NCBI GenBank assembly: GCA_947497315.1
Contig: CANMFX010000001.1
Location: 992,001-1,056,000, forward strand
Direction of reading: 5' to 3'
Length of the DNA: 64,000 nt
DNA from: an uncultured Sphingomonadaceae bacterium
GTDB taxonomy: Bacteria > Pseudomonadota > Alphaproteobacteria > Sphingomonadales > Sphingomonadaceae
The position numbers and the translations under genes are program-made. Under the pieces are notes generated by a model, which saw nothing but the letters and a program-made list of their open reading frames with translations, did not search any database and was not told where the DNA came from. The stretch's first letter is position 1; every line of letters starts with the position of its first letter. Positions 23,526-32,778 of the stretch are shown piece after piece.

Positions 23526-24721
23526 AGTTACCGGAAGCCTCTTGGCATCAACGTCAGTCGCTCAAAGACCTGATTGCGGTGTTGGATGGTCATCGAGGTG
23601 CCACGCGCTATGTTGGCGGTGCGGTGCGGGACACGTTGCTGTCGATCCCGGCAAAGGACATCGATCTTGCAACGACATTAAAACCCGATGTTGTAACCGC
23701 CCGGCTGAAAGACGCGGACATCACCGTTGTTCCTACAGGTATCGAACATGGTACCGTCACCGCTGTCACCGAAGACGGCCCGGTTGAAATCACCACTTTG
23801 CGCCGCGACGTATCGACCGACGGACGTAGAGCGACAGTGGCGTTTAGTGATGACTGGAAAGAGGACGCCGCGCGCCGGGATTTTACTATAAATGCCTTGT
23901 TTGCGGATCCGGAAACACTGGAAGTTTATGACTATTTCGGCGGGCTCGTCGATCTCGAAAAGCGCCATATCCGCTTCATCGGCTCGGCTGAGCAAAGAAT
24001 CGCCGAAGACCATCTTCGTATCATGCGTTATTTCCGCTTTCTCGCCCGGTTCGGCCAACATGATGTCGATAAGGAGACGTTTGACGCGTGCCGTGAAGCC
24101 GCGCGGGAATTGCCGAAACTATCGCGCGAGCGCGTTGCAGACGAGTTGATGAAATTGCTCAGTGCAGCTGACCCCGTCTATGCCGTACAGGAAATGATCG
24201 AGGCGGATGTTTTTGCCAATATTGTTGACGAAATCGATCCCGGAGCAGGGGCCTTGCTAGCCGTACTTATTCTGCGCGAGGAAGCCCATGATATCCTGCC
24301 CGACCCTGTGCGGCGTTTGGTCGCTTTGCTTCCCAAAGATGCTGACAAGACGGCGCAAATCGTCACTAGCCTTCGTTTATCAAAGAAATTGCGCCGCGCT
24401 GTGGCCGATCGGTTGAGAGCCTTGAAACCGGCAGTTTCGGATATGCCCGCTATCGCTTATCATCATGGCGCAGATGCGGCGCGAGACATTGCCCTGCTCT
24501 TTGCTACAGATGGTGATCTCGATACCAGCCTTGCGAAGCTTAAAAAATGGTCAAAACCGGCCTTCCCGATTACTGGTGGTGATTTGATCGCCATGGGTCT
24601 CAAGCCCGGGCCGATTGTGGCCGAAAGCCTGAAGGCCGTTGAAACCGCATGGATTGAAGAACAATTTCCCGATGAAACCCGGGTACGAGCACTTGCCAGA
24701 GACATTATCAAAGGCCGCTAG
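23522..24721 (+). CDS. CCA tRNA nucleotidyltransferase / poly(A) polymerase family
   Basis: A 399-residue enzyme from the ATG at 23522, which sits in an ATGA overlap with the Nudix stop. The class II nucleotidyltransferase head is clear: RYVGGAVRDTLL, KDIDLATTLKP (DxD metal ligands), RRDFTINALFADPE and RFLARFG. It adds or repairs the 3' CCA of tRNAs. The tRNA-Gly at 59507 already encodes CCA, so the enzyme may be needed only for repair or for other tRNAs. A frame start at 23465 is possible but would overlap the Nudix gene by 61 bases. Confidence 0.94.
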   Translation: MKLPEASWHQRQSLKDLIAVLDGHRGATRYVGGAVRDTLLSIPAKDIDLATTLKPDVVTARLKDADITVVPTGIEHGTVTAVTEDGPVEITTLRRDVSTDGRRATVAFSDDWKEDAARRDFTINALFADPETLEVYDYFGGLVDLEKRHIRFIGSAEQRIAEDHLRIMRYFRFLARFGQHDVDKETFDACREAARELPKLSRERVADELMKLLSAADPVYAVQEMIEADVFANIVDEIDPGAGALLAVLILREEAHDILPDPVRRLVALLPKDADKTAQIVTSLRLSKKLRRAVADRLRALKPAVSDMPAIAYHHGADAARDIALLFATDGDLDTSLAKLKKWSKPAFPITGGDLIAMGLKPGPIVAESLKAVETAWIEEQFPDETRVRALARDIIKGR

Positions 24722-24750
24722 CCCAACGCCGATTACAAAAGGATAGAAAT

Positions 24751-25584
24751 ATGAAAATCAACAAAGACATGGTCAGTTTTATCACTGGCGGCGCGGCCGG
24801 CATTGGCCTTGCCATCGCGCATGCGTTGGCTGCCCGGGGCGTCAAGATCATGTTAGCGGATATTGATGAGGAGAAACTCAACCAGGCGGCTACTGACCTC
24901 AGCGCGAACGGCGCTGATGTTGATACGGTCCTGTGCGATGTCGCGGATGAGGCGCAGGTTCGTGCGGCTGCTCAGGCAACAATTGATCGGTTTGGCAAAG
25001 TCCATATCGTGGTCAACAACGCTGGCGTTGCCTTGGGTGGTGCTCCCGGCGAAATCGATATCAAAGACTGGCGCTGGATTGTTGACATCAACCTGATCGG
25101 TGTTGCGCATGGTGTGGAAATTTTCACACCACTGATCCAAAGTCATGGCGAGGGCGGTTATTTCATCAACACGGCATCCATGGCGGGTCATGGAGCGGCC
25201 CCCGGAATGGCACCCTATAACGCCACCAAATTTGCCGTTGTCGGCTATTCGGAAGCATTGAAGCAGGAGCTGGCCCCCAGCAATATCGGTGTCAGTATCC
25301 TGTGTCCGGCATGGGTCAAAACCAACATCCATCGCAGCGCCTTTGATAAGCCCACTGGTGGAGGCGACGAGAGTGATCCGCAATTCCAGGCCATGGCAGC
25401 TGTGATTGACGGCGGGCTGAATCCTGCCGATGTCGCGGAATGGACCGCGCAATGTGTCGAAGCCGATCGCCTGTATATATTCACACATCCTGAATTTTCT
25501 GGAGCGATTGATCAGCGTTATGCCATGGTCAAGGCTGACTATGACGCCTGCTCAGAATTTCCGGCGTTTCAAAAGAAAGGGTAG
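24751..25584 (+). CDS. Short-chain dehydrogenase/reductase
   Basis: A 277-residue Rossmann-fold NAD(P) oxidoreductase. The cofactor motif TGGAAGIGLAIAHAL is near residue 11, NNAG near 89, the catalytic Ser in NTASMAGHG and Tyr/Lys in YNATKFAVVG. An acidic residue at the end of beta-2 (MLADIDEEKL) favours NAD over NADP. The substrate is unknown. It starts 30 bases after the CCA-transferase gene and may belong to that operon. Confidence 0.93.
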   Translation: MKINKDMVSFITGGAAGIGLAIAHALAARGVKIMLADIDEEKLNQAATDLSANGADVDTVLCDVADEAQVRAAAQATIDRFGKVHIVVNNAGVALGGAPGEIDIKDWRWIVDINLIGVAHGVEIFTPLIQSHGEGGYFINTASMAGHGAAPGMAPYNATKFAVVGYSEALKQELAPSNIGVSILCPAWVKTNIHRSAFDKPTGGGDESDPQFQAMAAVIDGGLNPADVAEWTAQCVEADRLYIFTHPEFSGAIDQRYAMVKADYDACSEFPAFQKKG

Positions 25585-25625
25585 ATATGAGACCGTGAAA
25601 GCGGTTTCAGAAGGAAGGTCAGATC

Positions 25626-26051
25626 ATGGACATTATCCCGATTATCGCCGCAGCTACAGCTGCAAGTCAGCCGAACGTGGCAGATGTGGCAACGCTCGCC
25701 GCCATCGATGCAACCTGTCACGACTATGTTGACGGCCAACTACAAGGAAATACCGAGCGCGTGGCACGCTCACTGCACCCCGATCTCGCCAAGCGCGCTG
25801 TGATCGGGAAGCAGCCTTATGAGAGCTTTGGGTTGAGGCGGATGACCAAAGAGGAACTGGTTTCTCTGACCAAGCGCGGAGCTCTTAAAACACCCATTGA
25901 AAAATGGGACCGCACCTGCAAAATTCTCGATGTGACGGGCAATGCCGCTTCGGTTCGTCTCGAAACACCTTGGTTTGTCGACTATTTTCACATGGGTAAT
26001 TTCGACGGAAAATGGCTGATTGTGAATGCTTTATGGTATATGAAAAAATAG
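25626..26051 (+). CDS. NTF2-like protein, putative lumazine-binding type
   Basis: A 141-residue protein. The pattern CHDYVDGQLQGNTERVARSL, a central RMTKEELVSLTKRG and the final strand FHMGNFDGKWLIVNALWYMK match the lumazine-binding-like branch of the NTF2 fold. The first 20 residues are alanine-rich and weakly hydrophobic; they may be a poor signal peptide. AGAAGGAAGG lies before the ATG. Its role is unknown. Confidence 0.8.
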   Translation: MDIIPIIAAATAASQPNVADVATLAAIDATCHDYVDGQLQGNTERVARSLHPDLAKRAVIGKQPYESFGLRRMTKEELVSLTKRGALKTPIEKWDRTCKILDVTGNAASVRLETPWFVDYFHMGNFDGKWLIVNALWYMKK

Positions 26052-26236
26052 CGGAAGCGGCACAGTCTTGTAGTCGTTTGATTGCCGAGCGTGAAGGTCA
26101 CAGATCCAAAAAACAGTTGAACTCCGTCTTCTGAATGTCGGTAGTTGAAGATCAGATGGACGGCATACCCACAATTTGAACAAAGTAAATATCGGAACCT
26201 CGCCTCAAAAAATTGGGCATAACAGCCGCCGCTATC

Positions 26237-26527
26237 TTACATCTGTTCCAGCGGCCCATTGCGGGAGGCCAGTCTGTAAATCCCCCGCACTCCGGCCTCG
26301 TTGACCCTCAATAGCCCTGCCTTGACGGCACATGCGACCATATGGGTCCGGTTTCTTGCGCGCAGTTTCAGCCTGACATTTTCCACATGTCGTTCAACTG
26401 TCCGAGGTGATATGTTGATTTCCAGTGCGACTTCCTTGGCGGACAGCCCCAGCGTGATATATTCCAGTATTTCCGTTTCCCGGCGAGTGAGTACCGGGTC
26501 ATTGATCAATGCGAGTGGTTCCAACAT
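26237..26527 (-). CDS. Stand-alone LuxR-type HTH protein
   Basis: A 96-residue protein that is little more than a GerE/LuxR helix-turn-helix: LTRRETEILEYITLGLSAKE, then VALEINISPRTVERHVENVR. It has no receiver or ligand-binding domain, so it is either a DNA-binding protein on its own or acts by dimerising with another regulator. It faces away from the SARP-hydrolase fusion gene across a 520-base spacer, which suggests joint regulation. Confidence 0.85.
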   Translation of the reverse strand: MLEPLALINDPVLTRRETEILEYITLGLSAKEVALEINISPRTVERHVENVRLKLRARNRTHMVACAVKAGLLRVNEAGVRGIYRLASRNGPLEQM

Positions 26528-26587
26528 TATAAACTACCTTGTTCGACAGACCCGCGCAATTGCGCGCGGCTGGTTGGGGATAAAATG

Positions 26588-26611
26588 GGGGCTGCACTTG
26601 TGCGCAGCCCC
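26588..26611. repeat. GC-rich stem-loop upstream of the LuxR-HTH gene
   Basis: GGGGCTGC (26588-26595) pairs with GCAGCCCC (26604-26611) over an 8-base loop. On the reverse strand it lies 61 bases upstream of the LuxR-HTH start codon, in its likely 5' leader, where it could end the small upstream ORF transcript or modulate expression. No T-run follows on either strand. Confidence 0.4.
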
Positions 26612-26681
26612 AGGTGGCAGGAGAAAACAGCCGGGCCATTTGTTCCTGCATTGAGGTCGTCAGGGTCGTGTAAAATCAAAT

Positions 26682-26846
26682 TCAATTTTGCGGCTGTATG
26701 GCCGCGGTCAATATCGAAGTCTTTCGCTCAAGATCGCGCAATGCTTCTGTCTTGGTCGTCGCTTGAATAGATATTGCTGGGAGAACATTATTGATTCCTT
26801 CTATCTGTTTGTGAGTTGAATATGCATTCAACAAGCGTGCCCCCAA
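26682..26846 (-). CDS. Possible 54-residue small protein (TTG start), low confidence
   Basis: A reverse-strand frame that begins at TTG 26846 with AAAGG five bases upstream and ends at 26682. The C-terminal half (TKTEALRDLERKTSILTAAI) has the composition of a real amphipathic helix. It lies upstream of, and in the same direction as, the LuxR-HTH gene. There is no recognisable domain and the start codon is weak, so it may not be translated. Confidence 0.2.
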   Translation of the reverse strand: MGARLLNAYSTHKQIEGINNVLPAISIQATTKTEALRDLERKTSILTAAIQPQN

Positions 26847-27047
26847 TGTTACCTTTGCGTGTTAGGCAGCATGTTCATGAGCATGTCATTTCCGTTGTTT
26901 TTTGTTGCGGCGGCCTTAAATTGCGGCGTTGATCTTATTGGCCCTAGGCTTTCTGGCAGTCGCCGGATGTGTCGATGATCACCACTCGCCGTGAGATTGC
27001 CATTAGGATGACCAGTTCCACCTCGGGGGCGAGTAAGCGGAGTAGCC

Positions 27048-28451
27048 ATGCCAAATCTGGAAATCGAAGTGCTCGGCGGCTTGTCCGTGCGCCGCGGAGG
27101 TCAGCCAGTAAAATTGCCGGCATCGCGCAAGGCCCGCGCAATGCTGGCGTTCCTATTGCTTACCGGAAAGCCGCAACATCGCGAAAGGCTGTGCGATCTG
27201 TTCTGGGAGGGGCCGGATGACCCGAGAGGTGCGCTCAGATCCGCCATCTGGAAACTGCGCCGATTGCTGAATGAGCCCGAAGCAGAACGGATCGTGGCCG
27301 ACCGGGAAAAGGTTCACTTTGAACCGGTGGCAGCGGCAATCGACTATAAGAATTTGATTGAACGTGCGCAGCGCGATGAGGAACTGGCCGGGCAGGATTT
27401 CGCGGATGTGCGTGCAGCGTTAGACCAACCCTTGCTTGCTGGTCTCGATCTGCCGGACCACTCCCATTATCAAGCATGGTTGACTGCGATGCGGGAAGAA
27501 GCGGAAGCATTGCGTACGCGGTTACTGCCTGATCTGGGCGCAAGAGCGGGAACACCGCTCGACCGGCCGAGCCAGTTGCATCTTGCTCGTCAAAAAATCG
27601 GTTTTGCGGGCGCCAAAGATGGTACCCGTATTGCCTGGGCCCGAATTGGATCAGGGCCGCCACTGCTGAAAGCGGCCAACTGGCTCAATCATCTTGAACT
27701 GGACTGGGACAGCGAAGTCTGGTCACCGTTATTTCAGGAGCTGGCGCGCGACTACAGTCTGATCCGCTATGACGAGCGAGGCAATGGCATGTCCGATTGG
27801 GATGCAGCAGATCTTGGGTTTGACGCCTTTGTTACAGATCTGGAAACCGTGGTTGCCCAAAGCGGTGTCGAGCGTTTTCCTCTGCTCGGCATATCGCAGG
27901 GCGCGGCCGTCGCTATTGAATATGCCGCAAAAAATCCTGATCGTGTCAGTCATCTGATCCTTTGGGGCGGTTATGCGGCGGGCTGGCGCGCCGATGGCGA
28001 TACCGAATCGGTTGCCGAGAGAGAAGCTTTGATCACTCTGGTTGCCAAGGGTTGGAGTCGTGACGATTCCAGCTATCGCAATCTGTTTTCCCGGGCGCTG
28101 ATTCCCGGTGCTACGGAACCCGAAAGGGCGGCGTTTGACGAATTCCAGAGGAAAACCGTTTCGGCTGCCAATGCCGCCCGTTTTCTGGAAACCTTTGCGG
28201 ATATCGACGTGCGTCACCGACTGGAGGCAATACAGTGCCCCACATTGGTCATGCATGCGCGCGGTGATCAGCGTGTTCCCGTTGCCAAGGGCGCGGAGCT
28301 TGCCAGCGGGATCAGCGGGGCGGAGTTCGTTACGCTGCCGACCGACAACCATCTCTTGCTCGGCCGCGAGCATAGTTCTGAGCTTTTTGTTGCCCATGTG
28401 CGACAGTTTTTGTCAGACAAGGCAGACGACAGGTTCAAAACTGTCCGATAG
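27048..28451 (+). CDS. SARP-like winged helix fused to an alpha/beta hydrolase
   Basis: A 467-residue fusion. Residues 1-90 form an OmpR/SARP-type winged helix (EIEVLGGLSVRRGGQPVKLP, then SRKARAMLAFLLLTG and GALRSAIWKLRRLLNE). Residues 90-170 are a reduced BTAD-like helical part (ending YQAWLTAMREEAEALRTRLL). Residues 185-455 form an alpha/beta hydrolase with nucleophile GISQGAA, an acid in HARGDQRVP and His in PTDNHLLL, so the catalytic triad looks complete. SARP regulators activate secondary metabolism or stress genes in actinobacteria. Here a hydrolase may sense or process a small-molecule ligand. The target genes and substrate are unknown. Confidence 0.85.
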   Translation: MPNLEIEVLGGLSVRRGGQPVKLPASRKARAMLAFLLLTGKPQHRERLCDLFWEGPDDPRGALRSAIWKLRRLLNEPEAERIVADREKVHFEPVAAAIDYKNLIERAQRDEELAGQDFADVRAALDQPLLAGLDLPDHSHYQAWLTAMREEAEALRTRLLPDLGARAGTPLDRPSQLHLARQKIGFAGAKDGTRIAWARIGSGPPLLKAANWLNHLELDWDSEVWSPLFQELARDYSLIRYDERGNGMSDWDAADLGFDAFVTDLETVVAQSGVERFPLLGISQGAAVAIEYAAKNPDRVSHLILWGGYAAGWRADGDTESVAEREALITLVAKGWSRDDSSYRNLFSRALIPGATEPERAAFDEFQRKTVSAANAARFLETFADIDVRHRLEAIQCPTLVMHARGDQRVPVAKGAELASGISGAEFVTLPTDNHLLLGREHSSELFVAHVRQFLSDKADDRFKTVR

Positions 28452-28457
28452 GGCCGG

Positions 28458-29255
28458 TTATACGAAGCCGGTCATTCCTGCCTTGTAATCAGGATATTTC
28501 GGCTGCCAGTTCAACAGCCGCTTCGCCTTACCATTGGCGACCCGGCGGTTTTCTTCATAAAAACCCAAGGCTGATTTCGAAAGATCGGCATCTTCCAGAG
28601 AGAGCAAAGGCGGCGGCTCCATAGCAATGAGCCTTGCGGCATGGGCGATAACCTCATGCTGCGGCGCGGGCAGGTCGTCGGCAATATTGTAAACCCCGGC
28701 CGGGCCATCAAAAGATGCAACCACAGCGGCCACGATATCATCGACATGGATACGGCTGAACACCTGTCCCGGAACATCGACCCGTTTTGCTTTACCTTGC
28801 TCGACCCTGGTGATGGGGTTGCGGTCCGGCCCGTAAATGCCAGGCAGGCGCAGCACACAGACGTCATCGCGAAGGTTCTGCCAGCGCTGGTCAGCGTCGC
28901 TGCGGGCCTTTCTCCGTCCGGAACCTATCGGGGTGCTTTCGTCGACCCAGGCGCCTTTGACATCGCCATAGACTCCGGTGGACGAGAGGTAACCTGTCCA
29001 TTCCAGCGATGCGGCTTTGATCGCTTCTTCGTAACAGTCCAGCACGGGTTCATTGCCATCGCGAGTAGGCGGAACAGAAGAGATTATGTGGGTTGCGGTT
29101 TCAATTGCTGCCAAGACTGATGTTTCGTCACCAAACGCCATTGCTTCATCTGATGCGTCTCGCCGGGTACCGGTTACCTGCCATCCGTCGCCGCGTAATC
29201 GTTCGGCGAGCCGCTTTGCCGTGTAACCCAGTCCAAAGATGAGCATATGAGGCAT
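28458..29255 (-). CDS. NAD(P)-dependent epimerase/reductase, YeeZ-like
   Basis: A 265-residue extended-SDR protein from the ATG at 29255 (AGGGAAA upstream); the frame itself opens at 29306. The N-terminal MLIFGLGYTAKRLAERLRGD is a Rossmann nucleotide-binding motif of the YeeZ/SDR_a-like type; YLSSTGVYGDVKGAWVDEST and RLPGIYGPDRNPI are typical of the group. The substrate is unknown. It converges on the SARP-hydrolase gene with six bases between stops and is divergent from pepN. Confidence 0.85.
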   Translation of the reverse strand: MPHMLIFGLGYTAKRLAERLRGDGWQVTGTRRDASDEAMAFGDETSVLAAIETATHIISSVPPTRDGNEPVLDCYEEAIKAASLEWTGYLSSTGVYGDVKGAWVDESTPIGSGRRKARSDADQRWQNLRDDVCVLRLPGIYGPDRNPITRVEQGKAKRVDVPGQVFSRIHVDDIVAAVVASFDGPAGVYNIADDLPAPQHEVIAHAARLIAMEPPPLLSLEDADLSKSALGFYEENRRVANGKAKRLLNWQPKYPDYKAGMTGFV

Positions 29256-29314
29256 GGCTTGTGTTTCCCTGTAGAATGGATCGGATGGGCCCGATGACAG
29301 AAGCATAAACGCAA

Positions 29315-31963
29315 TTGCACGGCGTGCAAATGGCTCTTATGGCGGGAGTCATGCTAGATATCCAAAAGACCGATGCAGCGATGCCTGCGACCGAGCCCGC
29401 CATCATTCGCCGCGAAGACTATCGTCCGCCGGCGTGGTTCGTCCCGGCCATTGCGCTCGATTTTCAGCTGGGCCTGGATCATACTGTTGTCCGGTCGACA
29501 CTGGATGTGCGGCGCTCCAAATCGGCTAAATATCAGGAAGCTTTGCTCTTGGATGGCGATGGGCTTATTCCGACATCGGTAAAGGTGGACGGTGCGGCGT
29601 GGACAGATTGGCAGTTGATTGACGGCAATTTGCAACTACCGCTCACCGGCACGGCACATGAAGTAGAAATTACCGTTGAAATTGATCCTTCTACCAACAC
29701 ACAGTTGATGGGGCTTTATGCTTCTCAAGGGATGCTCTGCACCCAATGTGAGGCAGAGGGTTTCCGACGGATCACCTTCTTCCCTGACAGGCCCGATATA
29801 TTGAGCCGTTATTCGGTGAGGATGGAGGGTGACAAAAAAACCTTCCCGATCCTGCTGTGCAACGGTGACAAGGTCGAGGAAGGGGATGGTGAAAATGGTC
29901 GCCATTGGGCGCAGTGGAATGACCCATGGCCCAAGCCGAGCTATCTATTCGCGCTGGTCGCGGGCGATCTGGTTGCAAACAGTGATAGCTTTACCACGCG
30001 GTCGGGCAAACCGGTCGAGCTGAACATCTGGGTCCGTGATGGCGATTTGCCGCGAACGGGTCATGCGATGCAGGCATTGAAGGATTCCATGCGCTGGGAT
30101 GAGGACGTGTACGGGCGCGAATATGATTTGGGGCTGTTCAACATCGTTGCGGTGAGTGATTTCAACATGGGTGCGATGGAGAATAAAGGGCTCAATATCT
30201 TCAATTCGCGCTATATATTAGCGGACCCGGAAGTTGCCACCGACGCTGATTATGATGGAATTGAGGGTGTGGTGGCCCATGAATATTTCCACAACTGGTC
30301 GGGTAACCGTGTCACCTGTCGCGACTGGTTTCAACTCAGTCTGAAAGAAGGTTTCACTGTCTATCGCGACCAGAGCTTTTCGGCCGACATGGGGTCGACC
30401 GCGCTTAAGCGGATCGAAGATGTGCGGATTTTGCGTGCGGCTCAGTTCCCCGAAGACGCTGGACCGCTGGCGCATCCGATCCGCCCGGAAAGCTATCAGG
30501 AGATTTCCAACTTCTATACGGCGACTGTCTATAACAAGGGTGCAGAAGTTATCAGGATGATGGCGACCTTGCTGGGCGGAGAGCGCTTTCGCAAAGGCAC
30601 GGACTTGTATTTTGACCGTCATGATGGTGAAGCCGCGACATGTGAGGATTTTGTTGTGGCGATGGAAGAGGGCGGCGATATCGACCTGACCCAGTTCCGC
30701 GGCTGGTACCGGACGCCCGGAACGCCCTGCGTGTCGGCCAGACTAAGCCATGATCCGCAAACCGGCACTGCGACACTAGACCTGCAACAGATATTGGGTG
30801 CGAGCGGCGCTGCGCCGAAGCCATCGGAAATGGTCATCCCGCTGAAAATTGCGTTGCTTGATCCCGAATCAGGCAAGCATGACGGCGAACAGCTCATCAC
30901 TCTTGATCAGGCGGAGCAGAGCTTCATTTTCGAGGGACAGAAAGAGCATCCGATCCTTTCGATCAATCGCGGCTTCTCCGCGCCCATCATTCTGGAAAGC
31001 AGCCGGACGGCAGAAGAACTCGCCTTTTTGTCCTCGCATGACGACGATCCGTTTGCGCGGTTCGAGGCGATGCAACAGCTGATGACCAGCTATCTGGTCG
31101 CACAGGTCACCGGTACGCCAGCGGATCGCGATATCATCCTTCAGGCCGTCGGCGCGGTACTGGCGGATGAGAATATCGACCGGGCATTTCTGGCAGAACT
31201 GGTTCAGCTGCCAAGCGAGGCTTTTCTGGGCGACCAGATGGTTGAAGTCGATCCGCAGGCTATCCACGATGCCCGGGAGAAATTGCGCGGCAAGATTGCT
31301 GTCCAGTTTGAACGCAAATTCCGGCGGCTCTACAAGCAATGCGTGCCCGGTGAATTTTCGCTTGAAGCGGAAGCGCGCGGGGACCGCAAGCTTCGTAACG
31401 TCGCGCTCGGCTATATCGCTGCGTCACAGGTAGAAGATGCGGCGGAGCTGGCATTCGACCAGTATCGGGACGCCAACAACATGACGGCGATGCAGGGTGC
31501 GCTTGGTGTCCTGTCGCATATGGACGCCGATGAACGGACCTGGGCGTTTGAGGATTTCTTCAAGCGGTTCAAGGATAACGCGCTGGTACTCGACAAATGG
31601 TTCACGATGCAGGCGCTGTCACAGCGCAGTGATACGGTGAAGAAGGTCGAGCGCCTTGCTAAGCATCCCGAATTTACCCTGTCCAACCCCAATCGGGTGC
31701 GGGCACTTTATGCCGGATTTACAAGCAATGCGGTGCGGTTTCATGACCCGTCCGGTAAAGGCTATCAGATGCTTGCCGATATGGTGATCGCGCTGGATGG
31801 GCAAAATCCGCAAACTGCCGCACGCTTCATTCCGCCGCTGGGTCGTTGGCGTCGTTTCGAGCGCGGCCGGTCCGACCTGATGCGGCAGGCGCTGGAGAAA
31901 ATCGCAGCGACACCCGACCTTTCAAAAGATGTGTCGGAGCAGGTGAGCAAGAGCCTTGCCTGA
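29315..31963 (+). CDS. pepN: Aminopeptidase N
   Basis: An M1-family zinc metallopeptidase of 882 residues or slightly less. The exopeptidase motif GAMEN and the zinc site HEYFHNWSGNRVTCRDWFQL (His322, His326) with the third ligand in LKEGFTV are complete. The four-domain length is that of E. coli-type PepN. Several in-frame ATGs (29339, 29351, 29381) follow the first; homologues usually start close to the REDYRPPAW region, so the true start may be 29351 or 29381. Cytoplasmic peptide turnover. The downstream YfiH-type gene overlaps its 3' end by eight bases. Confidence 0.95.
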   Translation: MHGVQMALMAGVMLDIQKTDAAMPATEPAIIRREDYRPPAWFVPAIALDFQLGLDHTVVRSTLDVRRSKSAKYQEALLLDGDGLIPTSVKVDGAAWTDWQLIDGNLQLPLTGTAHEVEITVEIDPSTNTQLMGLYASQGMLCTQCEAEGFRRITFFPDRPDILSRYSVRMEGDKKTFPILLCNGDKVEEGDGENGRHWAQWNDPWPKPSYLFALVAGDLVANSDSFTTRSGKPVELNIWVRDGDLPRTGHAMQALKDSMRWDEDVYGREYDLGLFNIVAVSDFNMGAMENKGLNIFNSRYILADPEVATDADYDGIEGVVAHEYFHNWSGNRVTCRDWFQLSLKEGFTVYRDQSFSADMGSTALKRIEDVRILRAAQFPEDAGPLAHPIRPESYQEISNFYTATVYNKGAEVIRMMATLLGGERFRKGTDLYFDRHDGEAATCEDFVVAMEEGGDIDLTQFRGWYRTPGTPCVSARLSHDPQTGTATLDLQQILGASGAAPKPSEMVIPLKIALLDPESGKHDGEQLITLDQAEQSFIFEGQKEHPILSINRGFSAPIILESSRTAEELAFLSSHDDDPFARFEAMQQLMTSYLVAQVTGTPADRDIILQAVGAVLADENIDRAFLAELVQLPSEAFLGDQMVEVDPQAIHDAREKLRGKIAVQFERKFRRLYKQCVPGEFSLEAEARGDRKLRNVALGYIAASQVEDAAELAFDQYRDANNMTAMQGALGVLSHMDADERTWAFEDFFKRFKDNALVLDKWFTMQALSQRSDTVKKVERLAKHPEFTLSNPNRVRALYAGFTSNAVRFHDPSGKGYQMLADMVIALDGQNPQTAARFIPPLGRWRRFERGRSDLMRQALEKIAATPDLSKDVSEQVSKSLA

Positions 31964-32738
31964 GCGAGGTTCATCGGCGGCGGATGTCACGACGTCGCCG
32001 CTTTTGAAAGACGCAGCCCACGGTTTTCTTGGTCGTGCGGGTGGTTTGTCTAAGGGCATCTACGCCGGGTTGAATGTCGGATTAGGCAGCGATGATGACC
32101 GCGAGGCCATTCTCGAAAATCGCCAGCGCGCCAAGGCAGCGGTGCTGTCAGACAGTCAGCTGGTGACGTTGCATCAGGTTCATAGCGCCGACGTGGTCAC
32201 AGTCACCGAGCCTTTCGCCCTAGATGCGCGCCCGCATGCTGATGCGATGGTAACAGGCAGCCCCGGCTTGCTCCTCGGTATATTGACCGCAGATTGTGTG
32301 CCCGTGCTGTTTCATGATCCGGCGACGCAGGTCGTGGGCGCGGCGCATGCGGGATGGAAAGGCGCCATAGGCGGCGTCACGGACAATACCATCACGGCGA
32401 TGGAAAAGCTCGGTGCCTCGCGAGACAATATGGCATGCGCTATCGGCCCTTGTATCGCCCGGGATAGCTATGAAGTCGATGCGGGTTTTCAAAAACGCTT
32501 CGTCGAGGATGATCCTGAAAATTCTCAATATTTCACTGCCGGGCAACCGAGCCACTTCCAATTCGATATAGAATCCTATGTGGCGGGTCGCTTGGCTAGG
32601 GCCGGCATTGTCAAAATCGATAAACTCGGCCTGGACACCTATGCCCATGAGGATCGTTACTTCAGCTATCGGCGCAGTTGCCATCGCGGGGAAGCTGGCT
32701 ATGGTCGGCAGATATCGTTGATCGGCTTGAAGGCATAA
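31956..32738 (+). CDS. YfiH/PgeF-type protein (laccase domain, peptidoglycan editing)
   Basis: A 260-residue protein starting at a TTG inside the end of pepN. Family motifs are LHQVHSADV, ILTADCVPVLFHD, GAAHAGWKG and AIGPCI with the C-terminal SYRRSCHRGEAGYGRQISLI. The Cys/His set forms the metal site of this superfamily. Earlier annotations call it polyphenol oxidase; in E. coli the relative clears L-Ser mistakes from peptidoglycan precursors. Translational coupling with pepN is likely because of the overlap and weak start codon. Confidence 0.9.
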   Translation: MPERGSSAADVTTSPLLKDAAHGFLGRAGGLSKGIYAGLNVGLGSDDDREAILENRQRAKAAVLSDSQLVTLHQVHSADVVTVTEPFALDARPHADAMVTGSPGLLLGILTADCVPVLFHDPATQVVGAAHAGWKGAIGGVTDNTITAMEKLGASRDNMACAIGPCIARDSYEVDAGFQKRFVEDDPENSQYFTAGQPSHFQFDIESYVAGRLARAGIVKIDKLGLDTYAHEDRYFSYRRSCHRGEAGYGRQISLIGLKA

Positions 32739-32778
32739 TTTTACCCTTGCGCAGACAGGGGCACGAGGGGAAGAGGAA

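Larger units (their letters stand above)
26528..27047. other. 520-bp intergenic region between divergent regulatory genes
   Basis: The longest stretch without a firm gene. It should hold the promoters of the LuxR-HTH gene (leftward) and the SARP-hydrolase gene (rightward, with CGGAG six bases before its ATG). It contains a GC hairpin at 26588-26611 and a possible small reverse-strand gene at 26682-26846. The part nearer 26800-26950 is visibly more AT-rich than its surroundings. Confidence 0.6.
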
